DNA from: a bacterium
Lineage (GTDB): Bacteria > Nitrospinota_A > UBA7883 > JACRGQ01
DNA length: 28,515 nucleotides
Direction: 5' to 3'
Assembly (NCBI GenBank): GCA_021815535.1
Contig: JAKAGL010000003.1
Location: forward strand, 1 to 28,515
Numbering within the stretch: position 1 is the first letter of the stretch; each line of letters starts with the position of its first letter. Position numbers and translations under genes: made by a program. Positions 10,357 through 18,538 of the stretch are shown piece after piece. A model generated the notes under the pieces. The model did not search any database. It saw nothing but the letters and a program-made list of their open reading frames with translations, and was not told the DNA's origin.

Positions 10357-11205
10357 TCAGAACGAATACCCCACCTTCAGGGTATAAACCTCCATGCGGC
10401 TTTCCGGCTGCACCATTGGATTGGCCGCCGCAACACCGCCAACGGTATAGGAAACGGGATCCGATTCCTTGAACCGGTAACTGTCGAAATCAAAGGTAAC
10501 GCTCACCGCGTTCTCAAAACGCCAGCCGATAGAGCCGTAATAGCTTAAATCGGGCTTTGGCGTCAACACAAGGTCGGCATCGGCCAACCCGGCGCTTTGA
10601 AAACCGGCTTTTTCATTCAGATATAAGGGATATTTGAAGCCTGCGGCAACTTCCAATCCGTTTTTCACCGGCAACATCACAAGCCCGGCACGTAGAAAAC
10701 CTATCATGTAGGTTTCCTTATAACCCGAAATGCCGCCGCTTCCCTTGATATCACGAACCCAATAATCCAGACCAAGCCCGGTAACCAGATCGAGATAATG
10801 CCGATCCGTTTCATCAGGCTTGATGTCCGATTCAACCCGGTAATGCAATACCCCTTCATTCAGCATTCCCTGATAACCGGTGTTGGAGGAAAGGGCCGCC
10901 CCATTGCTGTCCCGTCCGTTATATGTGACATCGTTAAAGTAAAATTTGCCGTTATAGCCGCATAACAGGCCGGACTGGCCCTCCATCAGCCACGTCAGTC
11001 CGAGAGCGTAGCGCGGACCGCTTTCATCAAGCAGCTTGCTGCCCCCGCTATATTCTCCCCAGCTGAACCGCTCGACACCGGCGGTGACCCGCAACTCGGC
11101 AAAAGCATTGTCCGGCGAGGCAAACCAGAACACAGAAGAAAAGACAACCAGCACAAGCATCCGGGCGCAGAAACGGTAAAGTCCGTTAGTGTTATGCAAT
11201 TTCAT
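10357..11205 (-). CDS. Outer-membrane beta-barrel protein of unknown function
   Basis: A 282-residue protein from ATG 11205, chosen because AGGGGGAG lies just upstream and the following sequence is a good signal peptide: charged start, hydrophobic MLVLVVFSSVFWF, cleavage after AFA at about residue 36. An upstream in-frame start at 11259 would add 18 residues ahead of the signal peptide and is unlikely. The mature part alternates polar and hydrophobic residues with many aromatic residues and Gly, and it ends in YTLKVGYSF with a C-terminal Phe, the signal read by the BAM machinery. It is probably an 8-12 strand barrel. No specific family is recognised. Confidence 0.75.
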   Translation of the reverse strand: MKLHNTNGLYRFCARMLVLVVFSSVFWFASPDNAFAELRVTAGVERFSWGEYSGGSKLLDESGPRYALGLTWLMEGQSGLLCGYNGKFYFNDVTYNGRDSNGAALSSNTGYQGMLNEGVLHYRVESDIKPDETDRHYLDLVTGLGLDYWVRDIKGSGGISGYKETYMIGFLRAGLVMLPVKNGLEVAAGFKYPLYLNEKAGFQSAGLADADLVLTPKPDLSYYGSIGWRFENAVSVTFDFDSYRFKESDPVSYTVGGVAAANPMVQPESRMEVYTLKVGYSF

Positions 11206-11281
11206 CACATCTCCCCCTTGCTTCGGCCAGACCGGCAATCCACGCTGGCTATTTCGCAATAAAACCTCCAGTCCAAGGCCG

Positions 11282-11310
11282 ATTGTACTACAGACTTACT
11301 CATTATTGAA
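11282..11310 (-). promoter_or_regulatory. Candidate sigma-70 promoter for the outer-membrane protein gene
   Basis: On the minus strand TTCAAT (11305-11310) and TACAAT (11282-11287) are separated by 17 bases, about 75 bases ahead of the barrel-protein start. The -10 matches 5 of 6 consensus bases and the -35 only 3 of 6. The 124-base gap between the PBP stop and this gene makes an own promoter reasonable. Confidence 0.35.
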
Positions 11311-11329
11311 CTACTTTGGAATAACTGGA

Positions 11330-13801
11330 TCAGTGAGCCGCTGGCGCGTTCTCCGGCGCGGGGGGCACTGGAATACCCGCTTTGGAAACCGGACGTTTGT
11401 AAAACTCGTGGGGCTCTGTTCCTTCCTTGAAAGCTTCAAAAAATGATTGCGGGTCATCCGGCGTGGTCAGCAACCCTGTCTCTTTGTTGATCCGCACGAA
11501 AACAACGTTTTTGGGGGGCGTAAACGGTTTCACCCCCGAATCCTTGATTACCGTGCGCATATAGTTAAGCCAAATCGGAGCTGCGGCACGGCCGCCCACC
11601 TCATTTTTGCCGATCGGTTCACGCTGGTCGCGGCCGATCCAAACACCCGTCACCACGCCCGAGGTGAAACCGATGAACCAGGCATCCACATAATCGTTGG
11701 TGGTGCCGGTTTTACCCGCTGTTGGAACCCCCAAGGCACGGACGGCCGTGGCGGTTCCTTCCTCCACCACGCCAGTCATCACGTTGGTCATCAGATACGC
11801 TGTATCTTCAGGTATCACCTGAACCGGCGTTGGCGAAGCGGATTCCAACACCTTCCCGTCAAGAGTTTCAATACGGCGGATGGAGATGGGGTCCTGCCGG
11901 ATCCCTTTATCAGCAATCACGCCATAGGCCGAAGTCAATTCCATCAGAGACATGCTCGACGAACCGAGCGCTATGGAAAGATTCGGTTTCAAGGGAGAGA
12001 CTATTCCCATCGCACGGGCCCAATCGATCACGTAATGGACGCCGATCTTGTCCAACACCTTAATTGAGACCACGTTCCGCGATTCCGTAACGGCGGTGCG
12101 GATGGTTGTCGGCCCGTAGAACGCGTTGGCAAAATTGGCCGGCTTCCATGATTGATCCTCTTCGGCCCCTTCCAGCGTCACCGGCGAATCGATCACTATG
12201 GTGGAAGGGGTAAAACCGCGATCCAACGCCGCGGAATAGATGATCGGTTTGAAGGCGGAACCGGGCTGGCGCAACGCCTGTACAGCCCGGTTGAAGGGAC
12301 TCTTTTCAAAATCATATCCGCCGACCATCGCGCGGATCTCTCCGGTGGTGTAATCGATGCTCACCAACGCCCCTTGGAGCGTGGGAGTTTGATGCAGCAT
12401 CAGCTGCAAAAAGCCTTTTCGAATATTCTCCAACAGCTTTACTTCGATGATGTCACCGGGTTTCACCAATCGGGTGGCGTCCTTCACCGGCAGATAGGAC
12501 CGGCCATCCTCGTTGGGGTTATACTCGTGGGCCCATGCGAAAGAGGCCGCTTCTATGGTGCCTGGCACGCCGTTAACCGACACGGTTATCCGTTCCGGAA
12601 CAACCTTCGTCACTACCGCTTTATAGGCTTTGCCTTTGGCATAATAATCCTTTTCCTCATACTTCTCCGACGCGGGGTTCAGCTTCTCCCAGTCCGGTTC
12701 TTCCCGCGTGGGATCGATATGCCCCACAATGCCGCGCCACCCGATGCGGCGGTCATTCTCCTCGATACCGGCCGCCAACGATTTCTGCGCCTGTAACTGC
12801 CAACCCGTATCCAGGGTGGTATAGACCTTCAAGCCCTCATGATAGAGCTTGTCGGCCCCATATTTTGCGTACAGATAGCGGCGGATGTGCTCGGCGAAAT
12901 ACGGAACCTCGTTTGGCGTATGCCTGAAATCGGCAAGTTTAAGGGGCTCGGCATTCGCTTTGTCAGCCTGTTCCTGCGTGATGTAATGAGAATCGAGCAT
13001 TCGCCGCAAAACCAACCCCCGCCGGTAAAGGGCCCCCTTCTCATTGTTAAACGGCGAGTAATTATTGGGCGCTTTGGGGAGGCCGGCTAAAAGCGCCATT
13101 TCGCCCAGGGTCAGCTTCTTAGCGGGCTTGTCAAAATAAAGTCTGGCGGCCGCTTCCACGCCGTAACAGCCATGTCCGTAATAAATCTGATTGAGATACA
13201 CATCCAGTATTTCCTCTTTGGTCAGATGCCGTTCCAGTTCAAACGCGATGATGAACTCTTTGAGCTTCCGGGCGAAGGTCCGTTCCCGCGACAGGAACAT
13301 CACTTTGGCCACCTGCTGGGTGATGGTGCTCCCCCCCTGTACTACTTCCCCCGCCTTCAGGTTCACGATTGCCGCGCGGAATATCCCCATGATGTCGATG
13401 CCGCCATGTTGGAAGAATTTATCGTCCTCTATGGCGATAGTTGCCTGTTTCATAGGATCGGGAATGTCTTCATATTTGAGGAGGATGCGCCGCTCTGTGT
13501 AAAATTCCGCCGCGACATTTCCCTTGCGGTCGTAAATAGTGGTCATCAAGGACGGATTGTAGTTCTTCAACTGCGAAACATCCGGCATCTTGCCGCGATA
13601 GTAGCTTATGTAACCCGCCGCCAGCGCCGCCACGCCAATTGCGCATCCGCCGGCAAACGCGGCCGCCGCGATCAAGAGTTGGCGCATGGTACGGGCACTC
13701 ACGAAATGGGCCGCCGTTTCAATCGTCCATGACAAGAATGTGGCGATCATGGCGAAACTCCGCCCTACCGCCATAAGGATGGTCTTTAAAAATGTTTTCA
13801 T
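11330..13801 (-). CDS. Penicillin-binding protein 1A (class A, bifunctional)
   Basis: An 823-residue peptidoglycan synthase. A single membrane helix lies at about residues 42-68 after an unusually long hydrophobic N-terminus. A family 51 glycosyltransferase domain (about 95-275) follows, with Glu125 in the EDDKFFQH motif and GGSTITQQ. Next is an OB-like linker region and then a transpeptidase domain with active-site Ser515 in RQPGSAFKP, SRN (574-576) and KTGT (697-700). It polymerises and cross-links glycan strands on the periplasmic face. ATG 13801 begins MKTFLKTIL; a TTG at 13816 overlapping the upstream gene's stop (TTGA) is a possible alternative adding five residues. The C-terminus is Pro/Ala-rich. 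It is downstream of coaBC and udg and likely cotranscribed with them. Confidence 0.96.
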   Translation of the reverse strand: MKTFLKTILMAVGRSFAMIATFLSWTIETAAHFVSARTMRQLLIAAAAFAGGCAIGVAALAAGYISYYRGKMPDVSQLKNYNPSLMTTIYDRKGNVAAEFYTERRILLKYEDIPDPMKQATIAIEDDKFFQHGGIDIMGIFRAAIVNLKAGEVVQGGSTITQQVAKVMFLSRERTFARKLKEFIIAFELERHLTKEEILDVYLNQIYYGHGCYGVEAAARLYFDKPAKKLTLGEMALLAGLPKAPNNYSPFNNEKGALYRRGLVLRRMLDSHYITQEQADKANAEPLKLADFRHTPNEVPYFAEHIRRYLYAKYGADKLYHEGLKVYTTLDTGWQLQAQKSLAAGIEENDRRIGWRGIVGHIDPTREEPDWEKLNPASEKYEEKDYYAKGKAYKAVVTKVVPERITVSVNGVPGTIEAASFAWAHEYNPNEDGRSYLPVKDATRLVKPGDIIEVKLLENIRKGFLQLMLHQTPTLQGALVSIDYTTGEIRAMVGGYDFEKSPFNRAVQALRQPGSAFKPIIYSAALDRGFTPSTIVIDSPVTLEGAEEDQSWKPANFANAFYGPTTIRTAVTESRNVVSIKVLDKIGVHYVIDWARAMGIVSPLKPNLSIALGSSSMSLMELTSAYGVIADKGIRQDPISIRRIETLDGKVLESASPTPVQVIPEDTAYLMTNVMTGVVEEGTATAVRALGVPTAGKTGTTNDYVDAWFIGFTSGVVTGVWIGRDQREPIGKNEVGGRAAAPIWLNYMRTVIKDSGVKPFTPPKNVVFVRINKETGLLTTPDDPQSFFEAFKEGTEPHEFYKRPVSKAGIPVPPAPENAPAAH

Positions 13802-13812
13802 CCGCCGCCCAT

Positions 13813-14475
13813 TCAACCGTTATCCGGCTTCTTTTTCAACCGCCAGTATTCATCCCGCAGTTTTTGCAGGTCTTCCCACGCCTCCTTTTTGTTCGCTGGG
13901 GAACGCAGCAAAAAGGAAGGATGATAGATCGGGATAAGGGGCACCCCTTCGTAATTATAGATGCGCCCCCTCATGCGGCTGATAGGCGTATCGTTCCTGA
14001 GAAGGGTGTGGGCGGCGTGGGTTCCCAACGCACAGATGATCACCGGCTTCACTGCCGCGATCTGCCGCTTCAGATATCCTTCGCACGCGGCAACTTCGTC
14101 CGGCAAAGGGTCGCGGTTTTTGGGAGGCCGGCATTTGAGCACATTGGCAATATAAACATCTTCGCGCCGAAAACCGATCGCCTCAATCATCTTTGTTAAC
14201 AATTGCCCGGCACGCCCCACAAACGGTTTCCCCTGCTCGTCTTCGTCCGCTCCCGGCGCCTCACCCACAAACATAAGGCCGCTGGATGGGCTTCCGCCCG
14301 CAAACACCGTTTGGATACGCGTTTTGTGCAGGCCACAGGCGGTACAGGCGGCGACTTCCTGGCCGATCTCCTCAAGATCGCCGCAGGCGGATGGCGCGGC
14401 GGAGAACGGCCCCGGTTCGATAAATTCGACGCCGATCGTCCGCAGATACCGGAAATATGTCTCGATCTCCTTCAT
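13813..14475 (-). CDS. Family 4 uracil-DNA glycosylase (4Fe-4S)
   Basis: A 220-residue type 4 UDG that removes uracil from DNA. Motif A GEAPGADEDEQGKPFVG starts at about residue 71, motif B is HPSFLL at about 185-190, and the four cluster cysteines are Cys44, Cys47, Cys115 and Cys131. ATG 14475 is preferred (GGGA nearby, protein starts MKEIETYFRYL); an in-frame TTG at 14529 would overlap the end of coaBC. The gene lies between coaBC and the PBP gene with short gaps, so it is probably in one operon. It is a likely client of the Suf system encoded in this window. Confidence 0.95.
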   Translation of the reverse strand: MKEIETYFRYLRTIGVEFIEPGPFSAAPSACGDLEEIGQEVAACTACGLHKTRIQTVFAGGSPSSGLMFVGEAPGADEDEQGKPFVGRAGQLLTKMIEAIGFRREDVYIANVLKCRPPKNRDPLPDEVAACEGYLKRQIAAVKPVIICALGTHAAHTLLRNDTPISRMRGRIYNYEGVPLIPIYHPSFLLRSPANKKEAWEDLQKLRDEYWRLKKKPDNG

Positions 14476-14497
14476 CGCATTCCCATCCGGTGAAGGA

Positions 14498-15718
14498 TTA
14501 TTTTGTTTCGCCGGGCGTGACAATCGCAATTGCCCCCGCCTTCAACGCTTCATCAAGAACGATATCGGCCAGCGCCTCTTTCGTGAGTTTTCCGGTATGC
14601 AACGGTTCCTGTCCGCGAGGAATGATTACCAACTCGTTGTATGCGCTCCCGAACCCGATTCCGGGACGGCTTACATCGTTGGCGCAAACAAGGTCGAGAT
14701 TCTTGCCCCTCATTTTCTCCCGCGCGTTGTGCTCTACATCATCTGTTTCGGCGGCAAAACCGACTATCACGCGGCTCCCCTTTTTCTTGCCGAGAATTTC
14801 CAGCAGATCAGGATTTTGCACCAACGCCAACGTCAACGGGGCATCCTTCTTCTTTATCTTTTTCGTCGCGGGGGCGGCGGCCCGGTAATCAGACACAGCA
14901 GCGGCCATCACCAGCATATCGCACGCCTCAAAACGGGACTCCAGCGCCTGCAACATCTCCTGCGCGGTCCGGACGGCAATGCTCTCCATTCCCGCCGGCA
15001 ACGGAACCGCGACCGGGCCGTGAATGAGCGTCACCCGCGCTCCGCGTGCGGCGGCGGCGCGGGCGATGGCTATTCCCATTTTGCCCGAAGACCGGTTGGT
15101 GATGCAGCGTACGGGATCAATCGGCTCCTCGGTGGGACCGGCGGTGACAATGATGTTCTTCCCGTCAAAGTCGTGTTTAGGCACGGCGGCGGCGAGCAAG
15201 ACATCCCGCAATGTTTCAAGTGCCGGCAAGCGCCCCTCCCCCTCATCGCCACATGCCATCTCACCGCTTTCCGGCGGAATGATGCGCACTCCCCGTGATT
15301 CGAGAATGCGAAGGTTTTCCACAACGGCAGGGTTGTGCAACATCCGGGGATTCATCGCCGGGGCCACATACACCGGACATTGCAAGGCCAGCACCGAGGT
15401 AGAAAGAAGGTCATCCGCGATACCATGCGCCATTTTTGCTATGAAGTTCGCAGTCGCCGGGGCGATCAAGGCGGCATCAGCGCTTTCAGTAATGTTCAAG
15501 TGGTCAAAGGCATCATCCTGATGCCCCCAATCGGCGGTAAGTACCCGGTTGCCCGAAACGGCCCGCAATGCGGTGGGCGCGACGAACAGTTCGGCGTTTT
15601 TTGTCATCGCAACATGGACATCCGCCCCCACTTTCTTAAGAAGGCGGATAAAATCGGGCATCTTGTATGCGGCAATACCGCCAGTGACGCCTAAAAATAT
15701 CTTGTTCGACTTTCCCAT
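14498..15718 (-). CDS. coaBC: Bifunctional phosphopantothenoylcysteine decarboxylase/synthetase CoaBC (Dfp)
   Basis: A 406-residue protein catalysing two steps of coenzyme A synthesis: CTP-dependent ligation of phosphopantothenate with cysteine (CoaB) and FMN-dependent decarboxylation (CoaC). The CoaC half (about 1-180) has the FMN loop VTGGIAAYK, catalytic His73 (DHLNITESAD), PAMN at 120-123 and Cys156 in GEMACG. The CoaB half (about 185-395) has VTAGPTEEPIDPVR, NRSSGKMG and the Lys-rich ATKKIKKK loop. ATG 15718 gives the normal N-terminus; the ribosome-binding site is weak. It is the first gene of the minus-strand group. Confidence 0.97.
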   Translation of the reverse strand: MGKSNKIFLGVTGGIAAYKMPDFIRLLKKVGADVHVAMTKNAELFVAPTALRAVSGNRVLTADWGHQDDAFDHLNITESADAALIAPATANFIAKMAHGIADDLLSTSVLALQCPVYVAPAMNPRMLHNPAVVENLRILESRGVRIIPPESGEMACGDEGEGRLPALETLRDVLLAAAVPKHDFDGKNIIVTAGPTEEPIDPVRCITNRSSGKMGIAIARAAAARGARVTLIHGPVAVPLPAGMESIAVRTAQEMLQALESRFEACDMLVMAAAVSDYRAAAPATKKIKKKDAPLTLALVQNPDLLEILGKKKGSRVIVGFAAETDDVEHNAREKMRGKNLDLVCANDVSRPGIGFGSAYNELVIIPRGQEPLHTGKLTKEALADIVLDEALKAGAIAIVTPGETK

Positions 15719-15903
15719 TGTACCATCATACCAATGGGCGGCGGCCTATGCCAGCATTTGAACATAATAGGAATAATTTCAAAGCCGGGAAACCGGCATT
15801 CCTGAAAATAAAGCTTCTTTCTGTGTTAATAATCCTTTACTATGAAAAATAGCAAAACTACCGTAGCGAACATACTTTGCTTTTCAAAAGAGGTAGCCGA
15901 TTT
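15719..15903. promoter_or_regulatory. Divergent intergenic region between coaBC and the radical SAM gene
   Basis: This 185-base A+T-rich gap carries starts for both directions. Toward coaBC, TATTAT (15764-15769, minus strand) is a 5/6 match to a -10, with TTTCCC 17 bases upstream. Toward the radical SAM gene, TACTAT (15838-15843) is a weaker -10 without a good -35. A perfect small hairpin GCCGG-GAAA-CCGGC lies midway at 15784-15797. AGAGGT precedes the radical SAM start. Confidence 0.3.
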
Positions 15904-17331
15904 ATGCGGATTATTTTTGTTGAAGCAAAATCACCCGATCTTCATATCTACTCACGTATGCCGTTGCCGCGCTTGGGCACAGTCCTGCTGGCCACAATCC
16001 TGCGCGACCGGGGCCATGACGCCCAGGTGCAGATCGAAGAACTTGGCGCCGTGCGGATGGCAGACTTTGAATCTGCCGATGCCGTGGGCATCTCGGTAAT
16101 CACCTCCACCGCGCCGCGCGGCTATGAATTTGCGCGCCTTTTCCGCCAAATGGGAAAAACGGTCTTTATCGGCGGAGTGCATGCCTCTTACCTGCCGGAG
16201 GAGGCGCTATTGCATTGCGATTATGTACTGCGCGGCGAAGCCGATGAAACTATCGTTCCGTTCATCGAGGCGTTGGAACGCAAGGCCGGGTTCGAACAAA
16301 TTGACGGCCTCAGTTGGTGGCGGGAGGGCGTGATGGTGCACAATCCCAACACCGCCTACCTCAAGGATCTGGATAAATCCCCGTTGCCCGATTTCCGCCT
16401 GATCACCAATTATGAAAAGGGGATGGAGATCACCCCCATTATGACCAGCCGCGGATGTCCGTTCGACTGCGAATTCTGCTCCGTCTCAAACATGTTTGGA
16501 CGTCAATTCCGCCATAAGAACACTGAACGCGTCCTGCTTGAATTGAGGGAGCATAAAAAATTATGCCGCGAAAACGGGGTAAAAAATCCCGATGATTGGG
16601 TCTTCTTTTACGATGACAATTTCACGATCAACAAAAAAAGGACCAAGGAACTTCTTCGCGCCATGATACGTGAGAAATTGACCCCCTATTGGACAGCCCA
16701 AGCCAGCGTGGATGTGGCCGAAGATGAAGAGCTCCTCGCCCTCCTGAAAGAATCAAACTGTTACCTGCTCTACATAGGGTTTGAGTCTGTTAATCCCGAA
16801 ACACTCAAGGCCTATAATAAAAAGCAAACGGTTGAGAAAATCGAAAAAGCCATCCAGAAACTAAGGCAATACGGTATACGGATACATGGCATGTTCGTTT
16901 TTGGAGCTGATACCGACAATCCATCCGTTATTAAACGCACCGTCAGCTTCGCCAAACGGAACAGGCTTCACTCAGTGCAATTCATGATCTTGACGCCGCT
17001 TCCCGGCACACGCACCTATCAGGAATTGAACCATCAGGGACGGATCACCACCTGTGACTGGCATCTGTATGACGCCCACCATGTCGTATTCGAACCGGCC
17101 AACTTCAGCCAGCGCAAGCTTCAATACGATACCGTCACCGCCATGCTCAGCTTTTACGGTTTTCGCCATATCATAAAACGTGCGTTCTCCTTGCTCATGC
17201 GCCTGCATGACCTGAAACGGGGACTGATCGAGATATCAATAAAGCTTTATGGCCATCGAACGCTTAAGCGTTGGTACCAGCAGAAAAAAGAATGGATGGA
17301 AGCCCTTCCTGACATTATTAAGAGAGTATGA
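15904..17331 (+). CDS. Radical SAM protein with N-terminal B12-binding-type domain
   Basis: A 475-residue protein from ATG 15904, selected because AGAGGT lies ten bases upstream and MRIIFVEAKSP is a typical start for this family; a TTG at 15877 is less likely. Residues about 1-150 look like a B12-binding Rossmann domain (GGVHASYLPEE, LRGEADE) but I see no DxHxxG cobalamin motif. The radical SAM core follows, with Cys185, Cys189 and Cys192 in RGCPFDCEFCS binding the 4Fe-4S cluster. The later FYDDNFTINK and GFESVNPETL fit the BchE/HpnP-like group. The reaction is unknown; methyltransfer, oxidative cyclisation or lipid modification are all seen in relatives. It appears to be a single-gene transcript. 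Confidence 0.85.
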   Translation: MRIIFVEAKSPDLHIYSRMPLPRLGTVLLATILRDRGHDAQVQIEELGAVRMADFESADAVGISVITSTAPRGYEFARLFRQMGKTVFIGGVHASYLPEEALLHCDYVLRGEADETIVPFIEALERKAGFEQIDGLSWWREGVMVHNPNTAYLKDLDKSPLPDFRLITNYEKGMEITPIMTSRGCPFDCEFCSVSNMFGRQFRHKNTERVLLELREHKKLCRENGVKNPDDWVFFYDDNFTINKKRTKELLRAMIREKLTPYWTAQASVDVAEDEELLALLKESNCYLLYIGFESVNPETLKAYNKKQTVEKIEKAIQKLRQYGIRIHGMFVFGADTDNPSVIKRTVSFAKRNRLHSVQFMILTPLPGTRTYQELNHQGRITTCDWHLYDAHHVVFEPANFSQRKLQYDTVTAMLSFYGFRHIIKRAFSLLMRLHDLKRGLIEISIKLYGHRTLKRWYQQKKEWMEALPDIIKRV

Positions 17332-17340
17332 AATAGAAAA

Positions 17341-17395
17341 AAGGAGGTTAAATAGCCCGCTTTTTCGGCATCACAAACCTCCCGCACCCATTTTT
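17341..17395 (+). terminator. Possible rho-independent terminator after the radical SAM gene
   Basis: GGAGGTT (17343-17349) pairs perfectly with AACCTCC (17376-17382). The loop can form an inner GCC/GGC stem, and a T5 run follows at about 17391-17395. It begins about ten bases after the stop codon. The T-run is nine bases from the stem, so this is a weak terminator. The left arm also reads as a full Shine-Dalgarno sequence with no start codon behind it. Confidence 0.4.
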
Positions 17396-17600
17396 CACAT
17401 CCTCCCCGTCCCCTTCCCCCGCGAAAAAAGCCTTTAGCTGGACCCGCCAAACTCCGAAAACATTAAACAGATGGAAAATAACACCCAACTGATAGAGGAG
17501 GAACGGGGCAAGATGTAGAAAAAATGAACAAGGCAAAGCGAACGAACGAAAAAAACCCTACAACTGAAACTGAAGATGGCAAGGATGCCACGAATATTTC

Positions 17601-17608
17601 AAGGAGGA
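17601..17608 (+). promoter_or_regulatory. Strong ribosome-binding site of flagellin
   Basis: AAGGAGGA ends seven bases before ATG 17616 and is near-perfectly complementary to the 16S rRNA 3' end. This fits the very high expression of flagellin and fixes the start codon. Confidence 0.85.
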
Positions 17609-17615
17609 TACGAAC

Positions 17616-18467
17616 ATGGCTTTACGTGTATATAACAACCTTTACTCGGTCAATGCCCAACGGAATTTAGGGGTTAACAGCTCAAACCTGGGCAGTTCAC
17701 TTGAGAAGCTCTCCTCGGGCATGAGGATTAACAAGGCCGCAGATGACGCTGCCGGTCTCGCGATCTCCGAGGGTCTGCGCGCCCAGGTTCGCTCACTGAA
17801 CCAGGCCACCCGCAACAGTAATGACGGTATCAGCCTTATCAACACGGCGGAAGGTGCGCTCTCCGAGCAGTCCTCTATTCTCGTCCGTATGCGGGAGCTG
17901 TCCTCTCAGGCGGCCACCGGTACCGTCGGTTCCACCGAACGGGCAACTATCAACCGCGAGTTTCAGGCGCTGAAGGACGAAATTGACCGTATCTCGGCGG
18001 TGACGGAATTCAACGGCCAAAAACTGCTTGACGGCTCGCTTATGTCAACCCAGGCCAACTCGGTGGTCATCCAGATCGGTATACGGGCAACCGCCAACGA
18101 CCGGATCAGCCTGAATACCGCTGTTGACCTGACCGCCATCACAACCACGGGTCTGGCGATCCAGAATACCAGCGTGCTTACGGCGCAATCCGCGTTGGCC
18201 TCGCTGGCAACCATCGACAGCGCCATCTCGAAAGTAACTGATGGCCGCGGCCGCTTGGGCGCCGTCCAGAACCGCTTGGTACACACCTTGGCAAATCTGT
18301 CAGTCAGCACCGAAAACCTGACCGCCGCCGAATCGCAGATCCGCGATGCCGACTATGCAACTGAGATCTCAACCTTCACAAAGAACCAGATACTGGTGCA
18401 GGCTTCGACCTCGATTTTGGCGCAGGCAAACTTGGTACCGCAGACCGTGTTGCAGCTCCTCGGCTAA
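17616..18467 (+). CDS. fliC: Flagellin
   Basis: A 283-residue flagellin, the subunit of the flagellar filament, exported by the flagellar type III system. Conserved N-terminal D0/D1 helices (about 1-140) include LSSGMRINKAADDAAGLAIS and the LVRMRELSSQ segment that corresponds to the TLR5-recognised site of enterobacterial flagellins. The C-terminal D1/D0 part (about 195-283) ends in ILAQANLVPQTVLQLL. The variable outer domain is reduced to roughly 50 residues, so the filament surface is small. It heads a cluster with fliD and fliS. No second flagellin is present in the window. Confidence 0.98.
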   Translation: MALRVYNNLYSVNAQRNLGVNSSNLGSSLEKLSSGMRINKAADDAAGLAISEGLRAQVRSLNQATRNSNDGISLINTAEGALSEQSSILVRMRELSSQAATGTVGSTERATINREFQALKDEIDRISAVTEFNGQKLLDGSLMSTQANSVVIQIGIRATANDRISLNTAVDLTAITTTGLAIQNTSVLTAQSALASLATIDSAISKVTDGRGRLGAVQNRLVHTLANLSVSTENLTAAESQIRDADYATEISTFTKNQILVQASTSILAQANLVPQTVLQLLG

Positions 18468-18470
18468 TAT

Positions 18471-18518
18471 GCCAATTAGGTAATAGCATGGATAACGATA
18501 ACCAAACAACCTAATGGC
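18471..18518 (+). other. Bulged RNA hairpin between flagellin and the next gene
   Basis: GCCAATTAGG (18471-18480) pairs with CCTAATGGC (18510-18518): nine pairs with one bulged A and a 29-base A-rich loop. It lies four bases after the flagellin stop and five bases before the next gene's Shine-Dalgarno, without a T-run. It therefore looks more like an mRNA processing or translation-control element than a terminator. Confidence 0.4.
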
Positions 18519-18538
18519 AGAAAAAGGAGGGACACGCT

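Larger units (their letters stand above)
17332..17615 (+). other. Flagellin 5' region, promoter not identified
   Basis: This is the longest gene-free stretch in the window (284 bases). It contains the hairpin at 17343-17382, a purine-rich segment from about 17495, and a short inverted repeat TGGCA-AGGA-TGCCA (17577-17590) just before the flagellin ribosome-binding site. I searched for sigma-28 (TAAA-N15-GCCGATAA) and sigma-54 (GG-N10-GC) promoters and found only a poor sigma-28-like match, TTAG at 17434-17437 with TCCGAAAA at 17453-17460. Confidence 0.5.

Noticed and set aside
13802..13816. TTG 13816 as the start of the penicillin-binding protein
   Set aside because: ATG 13801 is a better codon and loses only five residues; kept as an alternative.
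14324..15298. 324-codon open frame on the plus strand
   Set aside because: Antisense to udg and coaBC, which both carry full catalytic motifs.
15784..15797. GCCGG-GAAA-CCGGC hairpin as a terminator
   Set aside because: Only five pairs, no T-run on either strand, and it lies between two divergent starts where no transcript should end.
17440..17590. Possible sigma-54 promoter before flagellin
   Set aside because: Every GG in the stretch was checked for GC ten bases later; none fits with the flanking consensus.
17524..17667. 48-codon frame from ATG 17524 overlapping the flagellin start
   Set aside because: No ribosome-binding site of quality, lysine/asparagine-rich low-complexity start, and most of it overlaps the flagellin leader and coding region in another frame.
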